Positions 1 to 9,888 are shown, counted from the first letter of the stretch. The stretch: 64,000 nt of DNA from DASSBG01 sp035699085 (GCA_035699085.1 DASSBG010000001.1:1-64000), one strand, 5' to 3'. Notes: generated by a model from the letters alone, not told the origin. Numbers and translations are program-made.

Positions 1-3000
1 TGGTGGGATCGAGCGACGCCGGGTCGACGCTGAGGAAGCGCGGGAAGCTCATGTAGCGCGCGCCGAGGTAGAGGAAGCCCGTGGCGGGGTCGGCGGTGGC
101 GCCGGTGTAGCTCGGTATTTCGCCCTGGCCTTCGGCATCCACCGGGCGACCGTAACTCAGGAAGTCAGGGCTGCGGGTGATGTTGCCGGCGCTGTCCAGC
201 TCGAACAGCGGCGTGTTCTGGTAGTCGGGCAGGATGTAGGTGGCTGCGCCGCCCGTGATCCGGGCGATCGGCACGGCGCCGAGGGTCACGAAGTCGGTGA
301 CCACACCGTTGTCGATACGCTCGACCAGGCGGTGGTTGTGGTCGTAGATGAAGGTGCGGTCGTGGCCGCCATCGGTCGCCACGGTGGTGACCTGCTTGAT
401 CCGCCAGCCGCGCGCGTCGTAGGCGTAGCTGGTGCCCTGGAAGTCGCCGATCAGTTCGTTGGCACGGTTCCAGGTGAGCGCGTGGCCCTGCATCGAGGTG
501 ACGTTGCCGCGGGGGTCGTAGTCGACGTCGACATCGTCGATGTCGGCAATTCGGTTGGTTGCGGCGTCGTAGTCGTAGCTGGTCAAGAGGGTCGATTGCC
601 ACGATGGCGCGAAGGTGCGGTTGCGCACGTTGCCCAGCGGGTCGTAGCTGATGGTTTCCGTGCCATAGGCGAATGAGAACATCATGATCAGCCGGTCAAG
701 GCTGTCATAGTACAGGGCGCGCGTGTCCGTCCCGACGGGTGGCGCAGGCACTTCGAAGCCGTTGGCGAAGATGCGATCGGCCGGTGGTTCGCCGACATCG
801 ACGAGGTCGCTGATCATCTGCAGGTTGCCCGCGCGGTCCCAGCTCAGCATACGGTCGGTGAGGTCGACACCGTCGATCGCGTAGTGGCTGCCGGCAGGCA
901 GCATGCGTTTGTTGGGGCTGCGCTCCATGGTGGCGCCATTGCCGTAAGTCAGGGTCGCGACCGTGCCGTTGGGAGCATAGCCGATGGTGTCGGCGTAGGT
1001 GCCAAGCTGGGTCGGGCGGCCCAGGCCGTCGGGCGCGAAATCGACGGTGAGACCGGAGGGCCATTCCTTGCTGGCGAGCTGGCCGGCGGTGGTGTAGGTG
1101 TAGTCGATGCTGTAGCTGCTGCCATCGATCGCGAGCGTCTCGTTGTCCAGCAGGCCGCGCTTGATCCAGGTCTGCGTCCAGGTGCTGGCCGGGCGGGTGG
1201 CGGTGGCATCGCGGGTGGCCGTGTGGAGCGCGCCGTTGTCGTAGTGGGTGAAATGGCTGTCGGCGGTGGCCGTGCCGGGATAGTCGATGTCGGTGAGCCG
1301 GTTGCGCGCGTCGTAGCTGCGGCTGACCTTGCTGCTCGCCGGCACCGCGCTTTCGGCGGTGCAGAGGGTGTCGTCGTCGGTCAGTGCCTGCGCCGTCCAT
1401 GCAAGGTTGCCGGCGGCGTCGTAGCCGTAGCCGGTGGCGCCGGTTTCGGGACTGACGGTCTTGCACAGGCGCTGGTCGGCGTCGTAGACGAAGCGGTGGC
1501 TGACGGCGATGGGGTCGCCGTCGTAGGTGCCCGACTCGGTCATGGACAGCGGCTTGCCGTAGGCGTCGCGGACGATGGCGGTTTCGGTGGCATCGTCTTC
1601 CGGCGTCGTGGGATTGTCGTCGGCAAAGTGGACCTTGACCGGCTGCTTGAGGCTCGGCGCATCAAGCGCGCGGTAGGTGGTGGTGGTGGTGTGCTGCGCC
1701 GGATCGGTGACCTCGACCGTGTTGCCGGCGAGGTAGTGGGTTGTGGTGGTGAGGCCGAGGAGTTCGGAATCCTGCGTCGAGAAGATAACGCGGCCGAGGG
1801 CGTCGTAGTCCGTGTGGATGCCTTCGTCGATGCTGGACTGGTGCGGACTGCCGGCGACGGGATAGCTGGCAAAGATCGTGCGCCCGAGGCCGTCGTAGGT
1901 GGTCCTGGTGGTGATGTCGGCGGTGCCGTCAACGCCGATGTCCTTGACCTCGCTGCGGATGGGGCGCAGCAGCCCGTCGAAATCCGTGGTGCTCTGCCGC
2001 GCGCCATCGGTGACGGTGCGGACCAGGTGCCTGCCGGAGACACCATTGTCCGAGTAGAGCACGTAGTCCCAGGCGACGGTCCGGGCATCCCAGCTGTGGC
2101 TGCCATCGGTGGGCCAGTCGATCTGTGTCAGGCGACCGATGCCGTTGTAGTGGTAGCCGGTGGTGGCGCCGACCTCGTCGGTGACGCTGGTGATCTCGCC
2201 GAAGTCGTCGACGACGAGCGTCTTGCCGGTCGAATCGGCGTAGGTGATGGTTTGCGGGATGCCGCGCCGGTAATCGGTGAGCGTGGTGGCGTGGTGGTTG
2301 GCGTCGGTGAAGCTGGCGAGGGCGCCGGTGGGGTCGCCGTCGGTGCCGGTGTGCCAGGTGTAGCTCATGACCGGCTGGCCGAAGTGTGCGCGCACTGCGA
2401 GCCGCTGGGTCACCGGGTCGTAGGTGTAGGCGTCGACGGTGACCGGATTCAGTGCATCGGTGGCGTTGACGGTGGTCAGCGGCTGGCCCAGCACGAAGTG
2501 CTCGGTGTCGTTGAAGTAGCTGCGTTGTTCGGTGTAGCTCGGCTGGCCGGCGATGTCGTTGTCGCGGCTGATTTCGGTGGCTTGTGCCCAGGCGTTGAAC
2601 TCGGTGGCGCTCCAGGTGTAGTGGTCGCCGTCCTGGGTGATGGTGCGCGTGACCTGCGGCGCAAGGTTCTCGTTCTGGTCGCCATCCACGCGGTCTTGCA
2701 GTTCGTCGCCCCACGGGCTCGGCCAGGGCTGGGTTTCACTCAGCGGGTTGGCATAGGCCATGTCCGTGGTTCGCAGCAGCGGACGGGTGCCGTCCAGGTC
2801 GACGCCACCCAGGGTCTCGCGCGTCAGCAGTTGGCCGTCGCTGATGCCGTAGTGGGTGCTGTAGGTGAGCCGCAGCTGGCTGCCGTCGGGGCGGTCGACG
2901 GTCGTTTGCGTGGTGTCGGCGCAGGGCGGCGTGGCGCCGGTGCAGTCGATTGCCCAGCTCGGTTGTGCGTCGGCAAAGTGGTAGCTCCAGTTGGCGTAGA

Positions 3001-4423
3001 CGCCGGGGCCGCTGTAACTGCGCGCGGTGAGGGTGAAGGCCAGCCACGCCTTGGGCTGTTTGGCCCAGGTGCCGCGGCCATCCCAGGGCTGGCCACTTTC
3101 GGCTTCGCCAAGGCAATCCTTCGGCACCCACGATCGGCCGTGCTTGAGGATGTCGATGGCAAAGCTGCCGACCAGACCGCTGGGCGCGGTCAGGGTGCCG
3201 ATGGCTGGCTCCACGTCCACGCTGTCGACGCTCAGGCCGCTGCACTTGGAGGCGGTGCCGGTGGCGGTGGACAGGCCGTCCCAGTCGTCGAGGTCATACT
3301 GCCACTGCTGGTTGTCGGGGCGTGTGACCGAGATCAGGTGCAACGTGCCATCGTAGCCGTAGGTCCAGATCCGCTCCTGGCGCGCCGCCGGCGGCACCGA
3401 GGCGTCGTCCGGCATCAAGGTGACGTGGTCGATGCGCGGGGTGCCGGCAACGTAGGCAATGGCCAGCTCGCGGCCATCGCTGGCGCTGATGCCGGTGAGC
3501 TTGCCGGCGCTGTCGTAGTGGTAGGTCAGGCTGTGGCCATTGCGGTCGGTGATGCTGGTGACGCGCAGCTCGGCGCGCTGGCGCTGCAGCGTGTCGACCG
3601 GCGCCGCCTGCGGCTCGACCAGGCTCGGCACGCTGTTGAGTTCGCGGCTGATGGCGGGTGCCGGGAAATAGACCAGCTCGTTGAATTCGTAGCGCGTGCC
3701 GTCGGGCGCGGTGGCGATGAAGCCGTCGCCGGGCTCGCCGTTGGCGGTTGCACTCTCGTCGATGCAGCTGAGCTTCCACTGGCCCTTGGTGACGGCGACC
3801 ACGACCTCGGAGGGATCGTCGATCAGCGCAGCCACCGTGGCATTGGCGCGCAAGAGGTTCTGGCTGCCATGGCCGGGGACGATCAGCTGGTAGCCTTGCC
3901 AGTAGTCGGTCGCCGTCCACTCGCGGTGGCCGGTGCCGCCTTGTGCGGGTGCCGTCGGCGCCGCGGCGAAGTCGCGGCAGCGGTACCAGCTTGGACCCCC
4001 AAAGGCATCCACCATCCAGCCGTCGATGCCGGCCAGACCCTGGTGCGGGACCAGCGTCTCCAGCCGCGGCAGCGCCAGTTGCCAGTCGCCCAATGCCGAG
4101 CTGGCACGCCGGTCCAGGCCGTCGACGCCGCGCACGACGTAGGCGCGGCTGAGCGTGAGCGTGGGGCCGTTGCCAGCCAGCGACACGTCGGTTTGCAGGA
4201 AGGACAGGCTGCCGTCGTAGAGGCCGATGCGGGCGCCGAAGGGATGGTCGCCGAGCGGCGAGAGCGCCTGGTCCACCTTCGTCAGGTCGGCGTATTCCTG
4301 CTCCGGCGTGTGGGTGCTTGCGGCCCAGGCCGACAGCGGGACCAGCAGCGCCAGCCCCAAGCTCAGAACCGCGTGCAGCCCAAAGCTGCGCGCCCCCGAA
4401 AGAATCCGTCCTTTGCGCATCAT
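1..4423 (-). CDS. Secreted RHS/YD-repeat protein, C-terminal tip cut off by the window edge
   Basis: The minus frame is open from the ATG at 4423 to the window edge (about 1,474 codons) and is full of YD/RHS repeats such as YHYDSAGKLTGIS and SYDARNRLTDIDYPG. The N terminus is a signal peptide (MMRKG... with a hydrophobic run ending LSAWA|A near residue 34), so the protein is exported. A GGGGAGG ribosome site lies just upstream; a second ATG at 4420 is possible. The frame ends at the window edge shortly after the usual end of the RHS core, here LYLGARYM..FLSVDP rather than the common YYDPxxGRFLSxDP. Any variable effector tip and immunity gene would therefore lie outside. Residues 1217-1224 read RIFANGFE, a motif shared with the giant protein at 50.8-61.6 kb. 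Known RHS proteins form hollow shells that carry toxins; the function here is inferred only from family. Confidence 0.9.
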   Translation of the reverse strand, partial: MMRKGRILSGARSFGLHAVLSLGLALLVPLSAWAASTHTPEQEYADLTKVDQALSPLGDHPFGARIGLYDGSLSFLQTDVSLAGNGPTLTLSRAYVVRGVDGLDRRASSALGDWQLALPRLETLVPHQGLAGIDGWMVDAFGGPSWYRCRDFAAAPTAPAQGGTGHREWTATDYWQGYQLIVPGHGSQNLLRANATVAALIDDPSEVVVAVTKGQWKLSCIDESATANGEPGDGFIATAPDGTRYEFNELVYFPAPAISRELNSVPSLVEPQAAPVDTLQRQRAELRVTSITDRNGHSLTYHYDSAGKLTGISASDGRELAIAYVAGTPRIDHVTLMPDDASVPPAARQERIWTYGYDGTLHLISVTRPDNQQWQYDLDDWDGLSTATGTASKCSGLSVDSVDVEPAIGTLTAPSGLVGSFAIDILKHGRSWVPKDCLGEAESGQPWDGRGTWAKQPKAWLAFTLTARSYSGPGVYANWSYHFADAQPSWAIDCTGATPPCADTTQTTVDRPDGSQLRLTYSTHYGISDGQLLTRETLGGVDLDGTRPLLRTTDMAYANPLSETQPWPSPWGDELQDRVDGDQNENLAPQVTRTITQDGDHYTWSATEFNAWAQATEISRDNDIAGQPSYTEQRSYFNDTEHFVLGQPLTTVNATDALNPVTVDAYTYDPVTQRLAVRAHFGQPVMSYTWHTGTDGDPTGALASFTDANHHATTLTDYRRGIPQTITYADSTGKTLVVDDFGEITSVTDEVGATTGYHYNGIGRLTQIDWPTDGSHSWDARTVAWDYVLYSDNGVSGRHLVRTVTDGARQSTTDFDGLLRPIRSEVKDIGVDGTADITTRTTYDGLGRTIFASYPVAGSPHQSSIDEGIHTDYDALGRVIFSTQDSELLGLTTTTHYLAGNTVEVTDPAQHTTTTTYRALDAPSLKQPVKVHFADDNPTTPEDDATETAIVRDAYGKPLSMTESGTYDGDPIAVSHRFVYDADQRLCKTVSPETGATGYGYDAAGNLAWTAQALTDDDTLCTAESAVPASSKVSRSYDARNRLTDIDYPGTATADSHFTHYDNGALHTATRDATATRPASTWTQTWIKRGLLDNETLAIDGSSYSIDYTYTTAGQLASKEWPSGLTVDFAPDGLGRPTQLGTYADTIGYAPNGTVATLTYGNGATMERSPNKRMLPAGSHYAIDGVDLTDRMLSWDRAGNLQMISDLVDVGEPPADRIFANGFEVPAPPVGTDTRALYYDSLDRLIMMFSFAYGTETISYDPLGNVRNRTFAPSWQSTLLTSYDYDAATNRIADIDDVDVDYDPRGNVTSMQGHALTWNRANELIGDFQGTSYAYDARGWRIKQVTTVATDGGHDRTFIYDHNHRLVERIDNGVVTDFVTLGAVPIARITGGAATYILPDYQNTPLFELDSAGNITRSPDFLSYGRPVDAEGQGEIPSYTGATADPATGFLYLGARYMSFPRFLSVDPASLDPT

Positions 4424-4469
4424 GCGCCCTCCCCTTTGCCCATCTTTCCTTACCCACCATACCACGGAG

Positions 4470-4499
4470 AACCCAAACTGGGATATCCCGCTATGGGTT
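4470..4499. promoter_or_regulatory. 30-bp palindrome between RHS gene and XRE regulator, candidate operator
   Basis: A perfect 10-bp core GGGATATCCC (4480-4489) is flanked symmetrically by AACCCA (4470-4475) and TGGGTT (4494-4499). The centre lies 61 bp upstream of the RHS start and 52 bp upstream of the XRE start. The position and two-fold symmetry fit a dimeric regulator site that controls one or both divergent genes. Binding by the neighbouring XRE protein is inference. Confidence 0.5.
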
Positions 4500-4536
4500 T
4501 GACGATTCGCGCATCAACAGCGGCGAATCAGACATC

Positions 4537-4794
4537 GTGCGGACACTCCACTCGCGGCAATACCAGATCTTCATTTCGGTGCTGCGCGATGCACGGCTGG
4601 CGGCCGCACTGACACAACGGGACCTGGCGGCTCGCCTCGGCAAACCGCAGTCCTATGTTTCAAAGACCGAGCGATGCGAACGCAGGCTGGATGTCCCGGA
4701 GTTCATCGCACTGGCGCGTGCGCTCGGCCATGACCCGTGCACATTGCTGCGCACGGTCGAGATGACAATGAGCCACGCTTCTGCGTCGGAATAG
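4537..4794 (+). CDS. Small XRE/Cro-family helix-turn-helix regulator
   Basis: About 85 residues, almost entirely one HTH_3 domain: FISVLRDARLAAALTQRDLA, then ARLGKPQSYVSKTERCERRL and DVPEFIALARALG, the classic XRE helix pattern with Q and S recognition positions. No in-frame ATG precedes the domain closely; GTG at 4537 is the best start but has no clear Shine-Dalgarno site, so the start is uncertain and the message could be nearly leaderless. It is an isolated gene, divergent from the RHS gene and convergent to merR. A 30-bp palindrome just upstream makes autoregulation plausible. It could be a solitary repressor of the RHS gene; nothing else in the window suggests a toxin-antitoxin or phage context. 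Confidence 0.75.
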   Translation: MRTLHSRQYQIFISVLRDARLAAALTQRDLAARLGKPQSYVSKTERCERRLDVPEFIALARALGHDPCTLLRTVEMTMSHASASE

Positions 4795-4883
4795 CAGCGG
4801 TTTGGCCATGCCAAACGGACTGCTGGCGGTCAGTTCCGGAGTGCGCGTTTCAACCTTGCCGGGATGCCGGCGGGCAATGCAGC

Positions 4884-4934
4884 GGCGGGTTGGAACCCGC
4901 CCCGTAAAGCTCGTTGGTTGGCCGGACCAACGAG
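4884..4934 (-). terminator. Two adjacent hairpins beyond the merR gene
   Basis: Two perfect stem-loops lie side by side: GGCGGGTT-gg-AACCCGCC (4884-4901) and CTCGTTGGT-(7 nt)-ACCAACGAG (4910-4934). They sit about 100 bp past the merR stop and 90 bp past the XRE stop, so they could end transcription from either side. Neither has a clear T tract, so they may be factor-dependent or RNA-stabilising structures. Confidence 0.4.
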
Positions 4935-5033
4935 TTCTGACGACCGGGAGACCGCAGAAAGATACAGCCCGTCGCGTGCCGGCTCGCCCCAAGGACTGGA
5001 CCCCCAATGCAACGACTTTCGCGGCGACGGGTG

Positions 5034-5390
5034 TCAGTGGCGCAGGATCTGCAGGACTTCTTCCAGCTCCATGCGCACCTGGCGCACGATCTGGTGCGAC
5101 ATGCTGGCCTCGACCTGCGCCTGCGGGCCTTCCAGCCGCTGGCGGGCGCCGGTGATGGTGAAGCCCTGTTCGTAGAGCAGCGCGCGGATCTGGCGGATCA
5201 TCAGCACGTCGTGGCGCTGGTAATAGCGGCGGTTGCCGCGCCGCTTGACCGGGTTCAGGGCCGGAAACTCCTGCTCCCAGTAGCGCAGCACGTGCGGCTT
5301 GACGCCACACAGCTCGCTCACCTCACCGATGGTGAAGTAGCGCTTGGCCGGGATGACCGGCAGTTCGGCGTTATTCCCTTGGTCCAGCAT
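5034..5390 (-). CDS. MerR-family transcriptional regulator
   Basis: 118 residues with an N-terminal MerR winged-helix domain: YFTIGEVSELCGVKPHVLRYW (HTH) followed by RRGNRRYYQRHDVLMIRQIR (wing and helix), then a short helical dimerisation tail. No metal-binding cysteine loop follows, so it belongs to the CueR-unlike short group found beside ihfA in many gammaproteobacteria. The start overlaps the ihfA end by 20 bp, which indicates translational coupling as the last gene of the pheST-ihfA transcription unit. The target genes are unknown; the conserved linkage suggests a housekeeping role, but that is inference. Confidence 0.92.
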   Translation of the reverse strand: MLDQGNNAELPVIPAKRYFTIGEVSELCGVKPHVLRYWEQEFPALNPVKRRGNRRYYQRHDVLMIRQIRALLYEQGFTITGARQRLEGPQAQVEASMSHQIVRQVRMELEEVLQILRH

Positions 5391-5670
5391 ATGCGTCGAC
5401 CCGTACCTTCAGTTTCTGCCCCGGCCGGAAGGTCACCACCCGCCGCGCGGAGATCGGAATCTCCTCGCCGGTCTTGGGGTTGCGCCCGGGACGCTGGTTC
5501 TTCTCGCGCAGGTCGAAGTTGCCAAACCCCGACAGCTTCACCTGCTCCCCCTGCTCAAGCGTGGTGCGCATCGCCTCGAAGAAGGCGTCGACGAATTCCT
5601 TGGCCTCGCGCTTGTTGAGGCCCACGTTCAGGAACAGCCGCTCAGCCATGTCCGATTTAGTCAGCGCCAT
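5371..5670 (-). CDS. ihfA: Integration host factor subunit alpha
   Basis: 99 residues, the usual length for IHF-alpha. It begins MALTKSDMAERLF and carries the HU/IHF DNA-binding arm signature GFGNFDLREKNQRPGRNPKT and the proline-tipped arm region TGEEIPISARRVVTFRPGQK. IHF is a heterodimeric nucleoid protein that bends DNA sharply at specific sites. The gene overlaps pheT by 14 bp upstream and merR by 20 bp downstream, the standard gammaproteobacterial order pheS-pheT-ihfA. The beta subunit gene is not in the window. Confidence 0.98.
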   Translation of the reverse strand: MALTKSDMAERLFLNVGLNKREAKEFVDAFFEAMRTTLEQGEQVKLSGFGNFDLREKNQRPGRNPKTGEEIPISARRVVTFRPGQKLKVRVDAYAGPRE

Positions 5671-8049
5671 GCTCGCCCCTCAACCTGGCCTCGAAGTCGT
5701 GTTTCAGGGCGGTCACCGCAAGCGCCACCGCGCGGTCCGCGTCCTCGTCCAAAAGCGTGCGTGAATCATCCTGCAAAATCAATCCCATAGCAAGGCTTTT
5801 TCGTCCAGCATCCACGCCACGGCCGGAATACAGGTCGAACAGGCGCACTTCCGCAAGCCGCTCGCCGACCGCAGCACGCACGCAATCGCGAAGCTGCGCC
5901 CAGGCCACGCCGGCGTCCACCTCGATGGCGATGTCCCGGCGCAGCGAGGGAAAGCGCGAGGCTGGCCGCAGGCTGCGCTGGTCCTGCTGCAGCAGCGGCG
6001 CCAGCTCCATTTCCAGCGCGTAGACCGGTGCATCCAGATCCAGCGTGGCCGCCAGCCGCGGGTGCAGCGCACCCATCGTGCCGACCGCGCGCCCGTCGCA
6101 CAGCACGCGCGCAGCCCGGCCCGGGTGCGCCCATGACGGCAGCCCGGTGGCGTCGAAGCGCCAGCGCGCGCGCGCGGCGCCGCAGCCCAGCAGCGACTCC
6201 AGGTCGCCCTTGAGGTCGTGGAAGTCCAGCGGCCGCGCCGGCTCGCCCCACTGCTCGGCCTCGGCGTTGCCGCAGGCCACCAACGCCAGCCGGTCCACCT
6301 CGACCGGCGCGTCGGCGCCGCCATGGTAGCTGCGGCCAAGCTCGAACAGCCGCACGCGCGCGCGCTGCCGGCGCTGGTTGGCCACCAGCGTCTGCACCAG
6401 TCCGGGCAGCAGCGAGGTGCGCATCAGCGCGAAATCGCCCGACAAGGGGTTGGCCAGCGGCAGCGCGCCCTCCGCCGCCTGCCAGGTTTGCAGCAGGCGC
6501 TCGGGCACGAAGCTGTAGTTGACCGCCTCATGGTAGTCGCGCGCGGCCAGTTGCTCCCGCAGGCGCATGCGGCGCTCGCTCGGCGTGACGCCGGCGCCGA
6601 TGCCGATGGCACCGCCCTGCAGCCGGGTCGGGATGGCATCGTAACCATGGATGCGGGCGACTTCCTCGATCAGGTCGTCCTCGATGGCGACGTCGAAGCG
6701 CCAGCTCGGCGGCGTGACGTGCCAGCCGTCGGGTGTCACCTGCTGCGTCATGCCGAGCGCCCGCAGGATGCGCTCGATCTGCGCGTCGTCAATGGCGAGA
6801 CCCAGCACCCGCGCGACCCGCGCGCGGCGCAGCGGCACCGGCTCGCGCCGCGGCAGGTCATCCGCCGAGACCGCCTCGCAGACCCGGCCAGGGCGGCCGC
6901 CGGCGGCGTCCAGAACCAGCCGCGTTGCACGCTCCAGCGCGAGCCGCGGCAGCTCCGGGTCGACGCCGCGCTCGAAGCGGTGCGAAGCTTCCGTGTGCAG
7001 GCCCAGCGCGCGCGCGCGGCCAACGATGGCGGCGGGCGCGAAATGCGCCGCCTCCAGCAGCACGTCGGTGGTGCCGGGGGTGACGCGCGAGTGCCAGCCG
7101 CCCATGACGCCGGCCACGGCCAGCGCGCGCTCGCGGTCGGCGATCAGCAGGAAGCGCGGCCCGAGCGCCACCTCGCGTTCGTCCAGCAGCTTCAGCGTTT
7201 CGCCGTCGCCGGCGCGGCGTACGCGGATCGGCCCGCGCACGGCCGCCGCGTCGAAGGCATGCAGCGGCTGGCCCAGCTCCAGCATCACGTAGTTGGTGAC
7301 GTCCACCAACAGGCTCAGCGGGCGCAGGCCGGCCCGACGCAGGCGCCGCCGCAGCCAGCCCGGCGAGGGCGCCGACGCATCGACGCCGCGGATGACGCGC
7401 GCGCAGTAGCGCGGGCAGTCGGCGGCGGCGCCGAGTTCGATCTCCACCGGCGCGTCCACCTCGGCGGTCACGGGCTCGACCGGCGGCAGCGTGAGCTGCG
7501 CGTCAAAGGCCGCCGCCACCTCGCGGCCAACGCCGCGCAGCGAGAGGCAGTCGCCGCGGTTTGGCGTCAGGCCCAGGTCGAACACGCGCTCCGGCAGCCC
7601 CAGCCACTCGGCCAGCGGTGTGCCCACCGGCGCTTCGTCGTCCAGTTCCAGCAGGCCCGAAGCATCGTCGGCAATGCCGAGCTCGCGCGCCGAGCAGAGC
7701 ATGCCGCGGCTCTCGATGCCGCGAAGTTTGGCCGGTTTGATCACCATGCCGCCGGGCAGCTCGGCGCCCAGCGTCGCCAGCGGCACCTTGATGCCCGGGC
7801 GCGCGTTCGGCGCGCCGCAGACGATCTGCAGCATCTCGCCCTGGCCGGCGTCTACCTGGCACAGCTGCAGGCGGTCGGCCTGCGGGTGCCGTTCGCAGGC
7901 GGCGATGCGGGCGACAACCACGCCTGGCAGCGGCCCGCCCACCGTCTCCAAGGCCTCGACCTCCAGGCCCGCGAGGTCGAAGCGCCGGGCGATCTCCTCG
8001 GCCGGCGCGTCCACCGCCACCTGTTCACGCAACCACTGCTCGGGAATCT

Positions 8050-8053
<4 letters not shown>
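5657..8053 (-). CDS. pheT: Phenylalanine--tRNA ligase beta subunit
   Basis: 798 residues from ATG 8053 (MKIPEQWLREQ), normal for the bacterial beta subunit. The start overlaps the pheS stop in an ATGA junction, which rules out the longer upstream frame. Recognisable regions are the N-terminal EMAP-like tRNA-binding fold (around residues 40-150, GGPLPGVVVARI...), the B3/B4 editing region, the B5 domain, and a C-terminal FDX-ACB anticodon-binding domain ending in FEARLRGEHGAD. The alpha2-beta2 enzyme charges tRNA-Phe in the cytoplasm; the beta subunit edits mischarged tyrosine. It is cotranscribed with pheS and ihfA. Confidence 0.98.
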
Positions 8054-9057
<1,004 letters not shown>

Positions 9058-9099
9058 GGCATCCCCAGGCTGGCTCGCGCGCCGGCATGCGCGCCAACG

Positions 9100-9127
9100 A
9101 AAAGGGGAAGGACTCGCGCCCTTCCCC
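9100..9127 (-). terminator. Terminator-like hairpin between rplT and pheS
   Basis: On the minus strand the order is GGGGAAGG, an 8-nt loop, CCTTCCCC, then TTTT. This is an 8-bp perfect stem with a short T tract, in the 121-bp gap between rplT and pheS. It could trim read-through from the ribosomal protein genes or act as an attenuator for pheST. The T tract is weak, so partial termination is the better guess. Confidence 0.5.
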
Positions 9128-9141
9128 CACGTTTCGTGCCG

Positions 9142-9161
9142 GACCGCCGCCGGCGGCGGTC
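9142..9161. repeat. Perfect 20-bp palindrome downstream of rplT
   Basis: GACCGCCGCC is followed directly by its reverse complement GGCGGCGGTC, with no spacer. It sits 18 bp past the rplT stop and just before the terminator-like hairpin, and may protect the rplT message 3' end or serve as a protein site. Confidence 0.4.
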
Positions 9162-9178
9162 GTCGGCCGAGGCGTGAC

Positions 9179-9565
9179 TCAGGCGGCGCGCTCGCCCTGC
9201 GCCGGCGCCGCGCCGAGCGCCGACTTGGCCTGCTCGGCAATGGCGCCGAAGGCCTTGATGTCATGCACGGCCAGATCGGCCAGCACCTTGCGGTCGACCG
9301 TGATGCCGGCCTTTGCCATGCCGTTGATCATGCGGCTGTAGCTCAGCCCGAAGCCGCGCGCGGCAGCGTTGATGCGCACGATCCACAGCGAGCGGAACTG
9401 GCGCTTGCGCTGCTTGCGGCCGATGTAGGCGTACTGCCCGGCCTTGGTGACCGCCTGCTTGGCAACGCGGTAGACACGGCTGCGGGCACCGTAGTAACCC
9501 TTGGCCTGCTTGAGGAGTTTCTTGTGACGACGACGGGCGGTAACGCCACGCTTGACACGTGCCAT
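9179..9565 (-). CDS. rplT: 50S ribosomal protein L20
   Basis: 128 residues beginning MARVKRGVTARRRHKKLLKQ, with the highly conserved KGYYGARSRVYRVAKQAV and WIVRINAAARGFGLSYSRMI blocks. E. coli L20 is 118 residues; the extra residues are a low-complexity tail (SALGAAPAQGERAA). L20 is an early 23S rRNA assembly protein and in E. coli represses its own operon by binding the rpmI leader. It lies 15 bp after rpmI, cotranscribed. Confidence 0.98.
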   Translation of the reverse strand: MARVKRGVTARRRHKKLLKQAKGYYGARSRVYRVAKQAVTKAGQYAYIGRKQRKRQFRSLWIVRINAAARGFGLSYSRMINGMAKAGITVDRKVLADLAVHDIKAFGAIAEQAKSALGAAPAQGERAA

Positions 9566-9580
9566 GGTCGATCCTCCTCG

Positions 9581-9778
9581 TCAGGCGTACGGCAGCATGC
9601 GGGCCACACTTTTGTGGTCGGCATCGCAGATGTAATTGGGGGCACGCAAACCGCGCTTGCGCTTGGTCGCCATCTTGGTGAGGATGTGCGAACGGTAGGC
9701 GTGGCCGGCCTTGAACTTGCCGGACCCGGTCTTGTGGAACCGCTTGGCGGCGGCCCGGTTGGTCTTGATCTTGGGCAT
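9581..9778 (-). CDS. rpmI: 50S ribosomal protein L35
   Basis: 65 residues from ATG 9778: MPKIKTNRAAAKRFHKTGSG and a basic tail ending ARMLPYA, full length for L35. A GGAG site lies just before this ATG; the longer open frame upstream is not homologous. It is a large-subunit ribosomal protein. About 550 bp separates it from infC, and a perfect TATAAT box at 9889-9894 suggests rpmI-rplT has its own promoter in addition to read-through from thrS-infC. Confidence 0.97.
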   Translation of the reverse strand: MPKIKTNRAAAKRFHKTGSGKFKAGHAYRSHILTKMATKRKRGLRAPNYICDADHKSVARMLPYA

Positions 9779-9888
9779 GGAATGCTCCGTTGCGTTTTTT
9801 TTCTGACTGGCCGCGGCGGCAGCTCGCGCTGCGCTTTCCATCCTGCCGGACCGGCGTTGGCGGTTCATCCAGACGAACCGAACCGGCG

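Noticed and set aside
884..4612. 1,242-codon open frame on the plus strand opposite the RHS gene
   Set aside because: Its translation is low-complexity Gly/Val/Ala/Arg sequence with no recognisable domain, whereas the minus frame reads as YD repeats with a signal peptide. It is a high-GC shadow.
4861..5033. tRNA gene near merR, as in some relatives
   Set aside because: I looked for an acceptor stem, a T-loop GTTCGAATC-type block and a CCA end; only two plain hairpins are present.
9058..9178. pheM-like phenylalanine leader peptide upstream of pheS
   Set aside because: No short ORF with consecutive Phe codons precedes the hairpin; the frames there give no Phe-rich peptide with a start codon.
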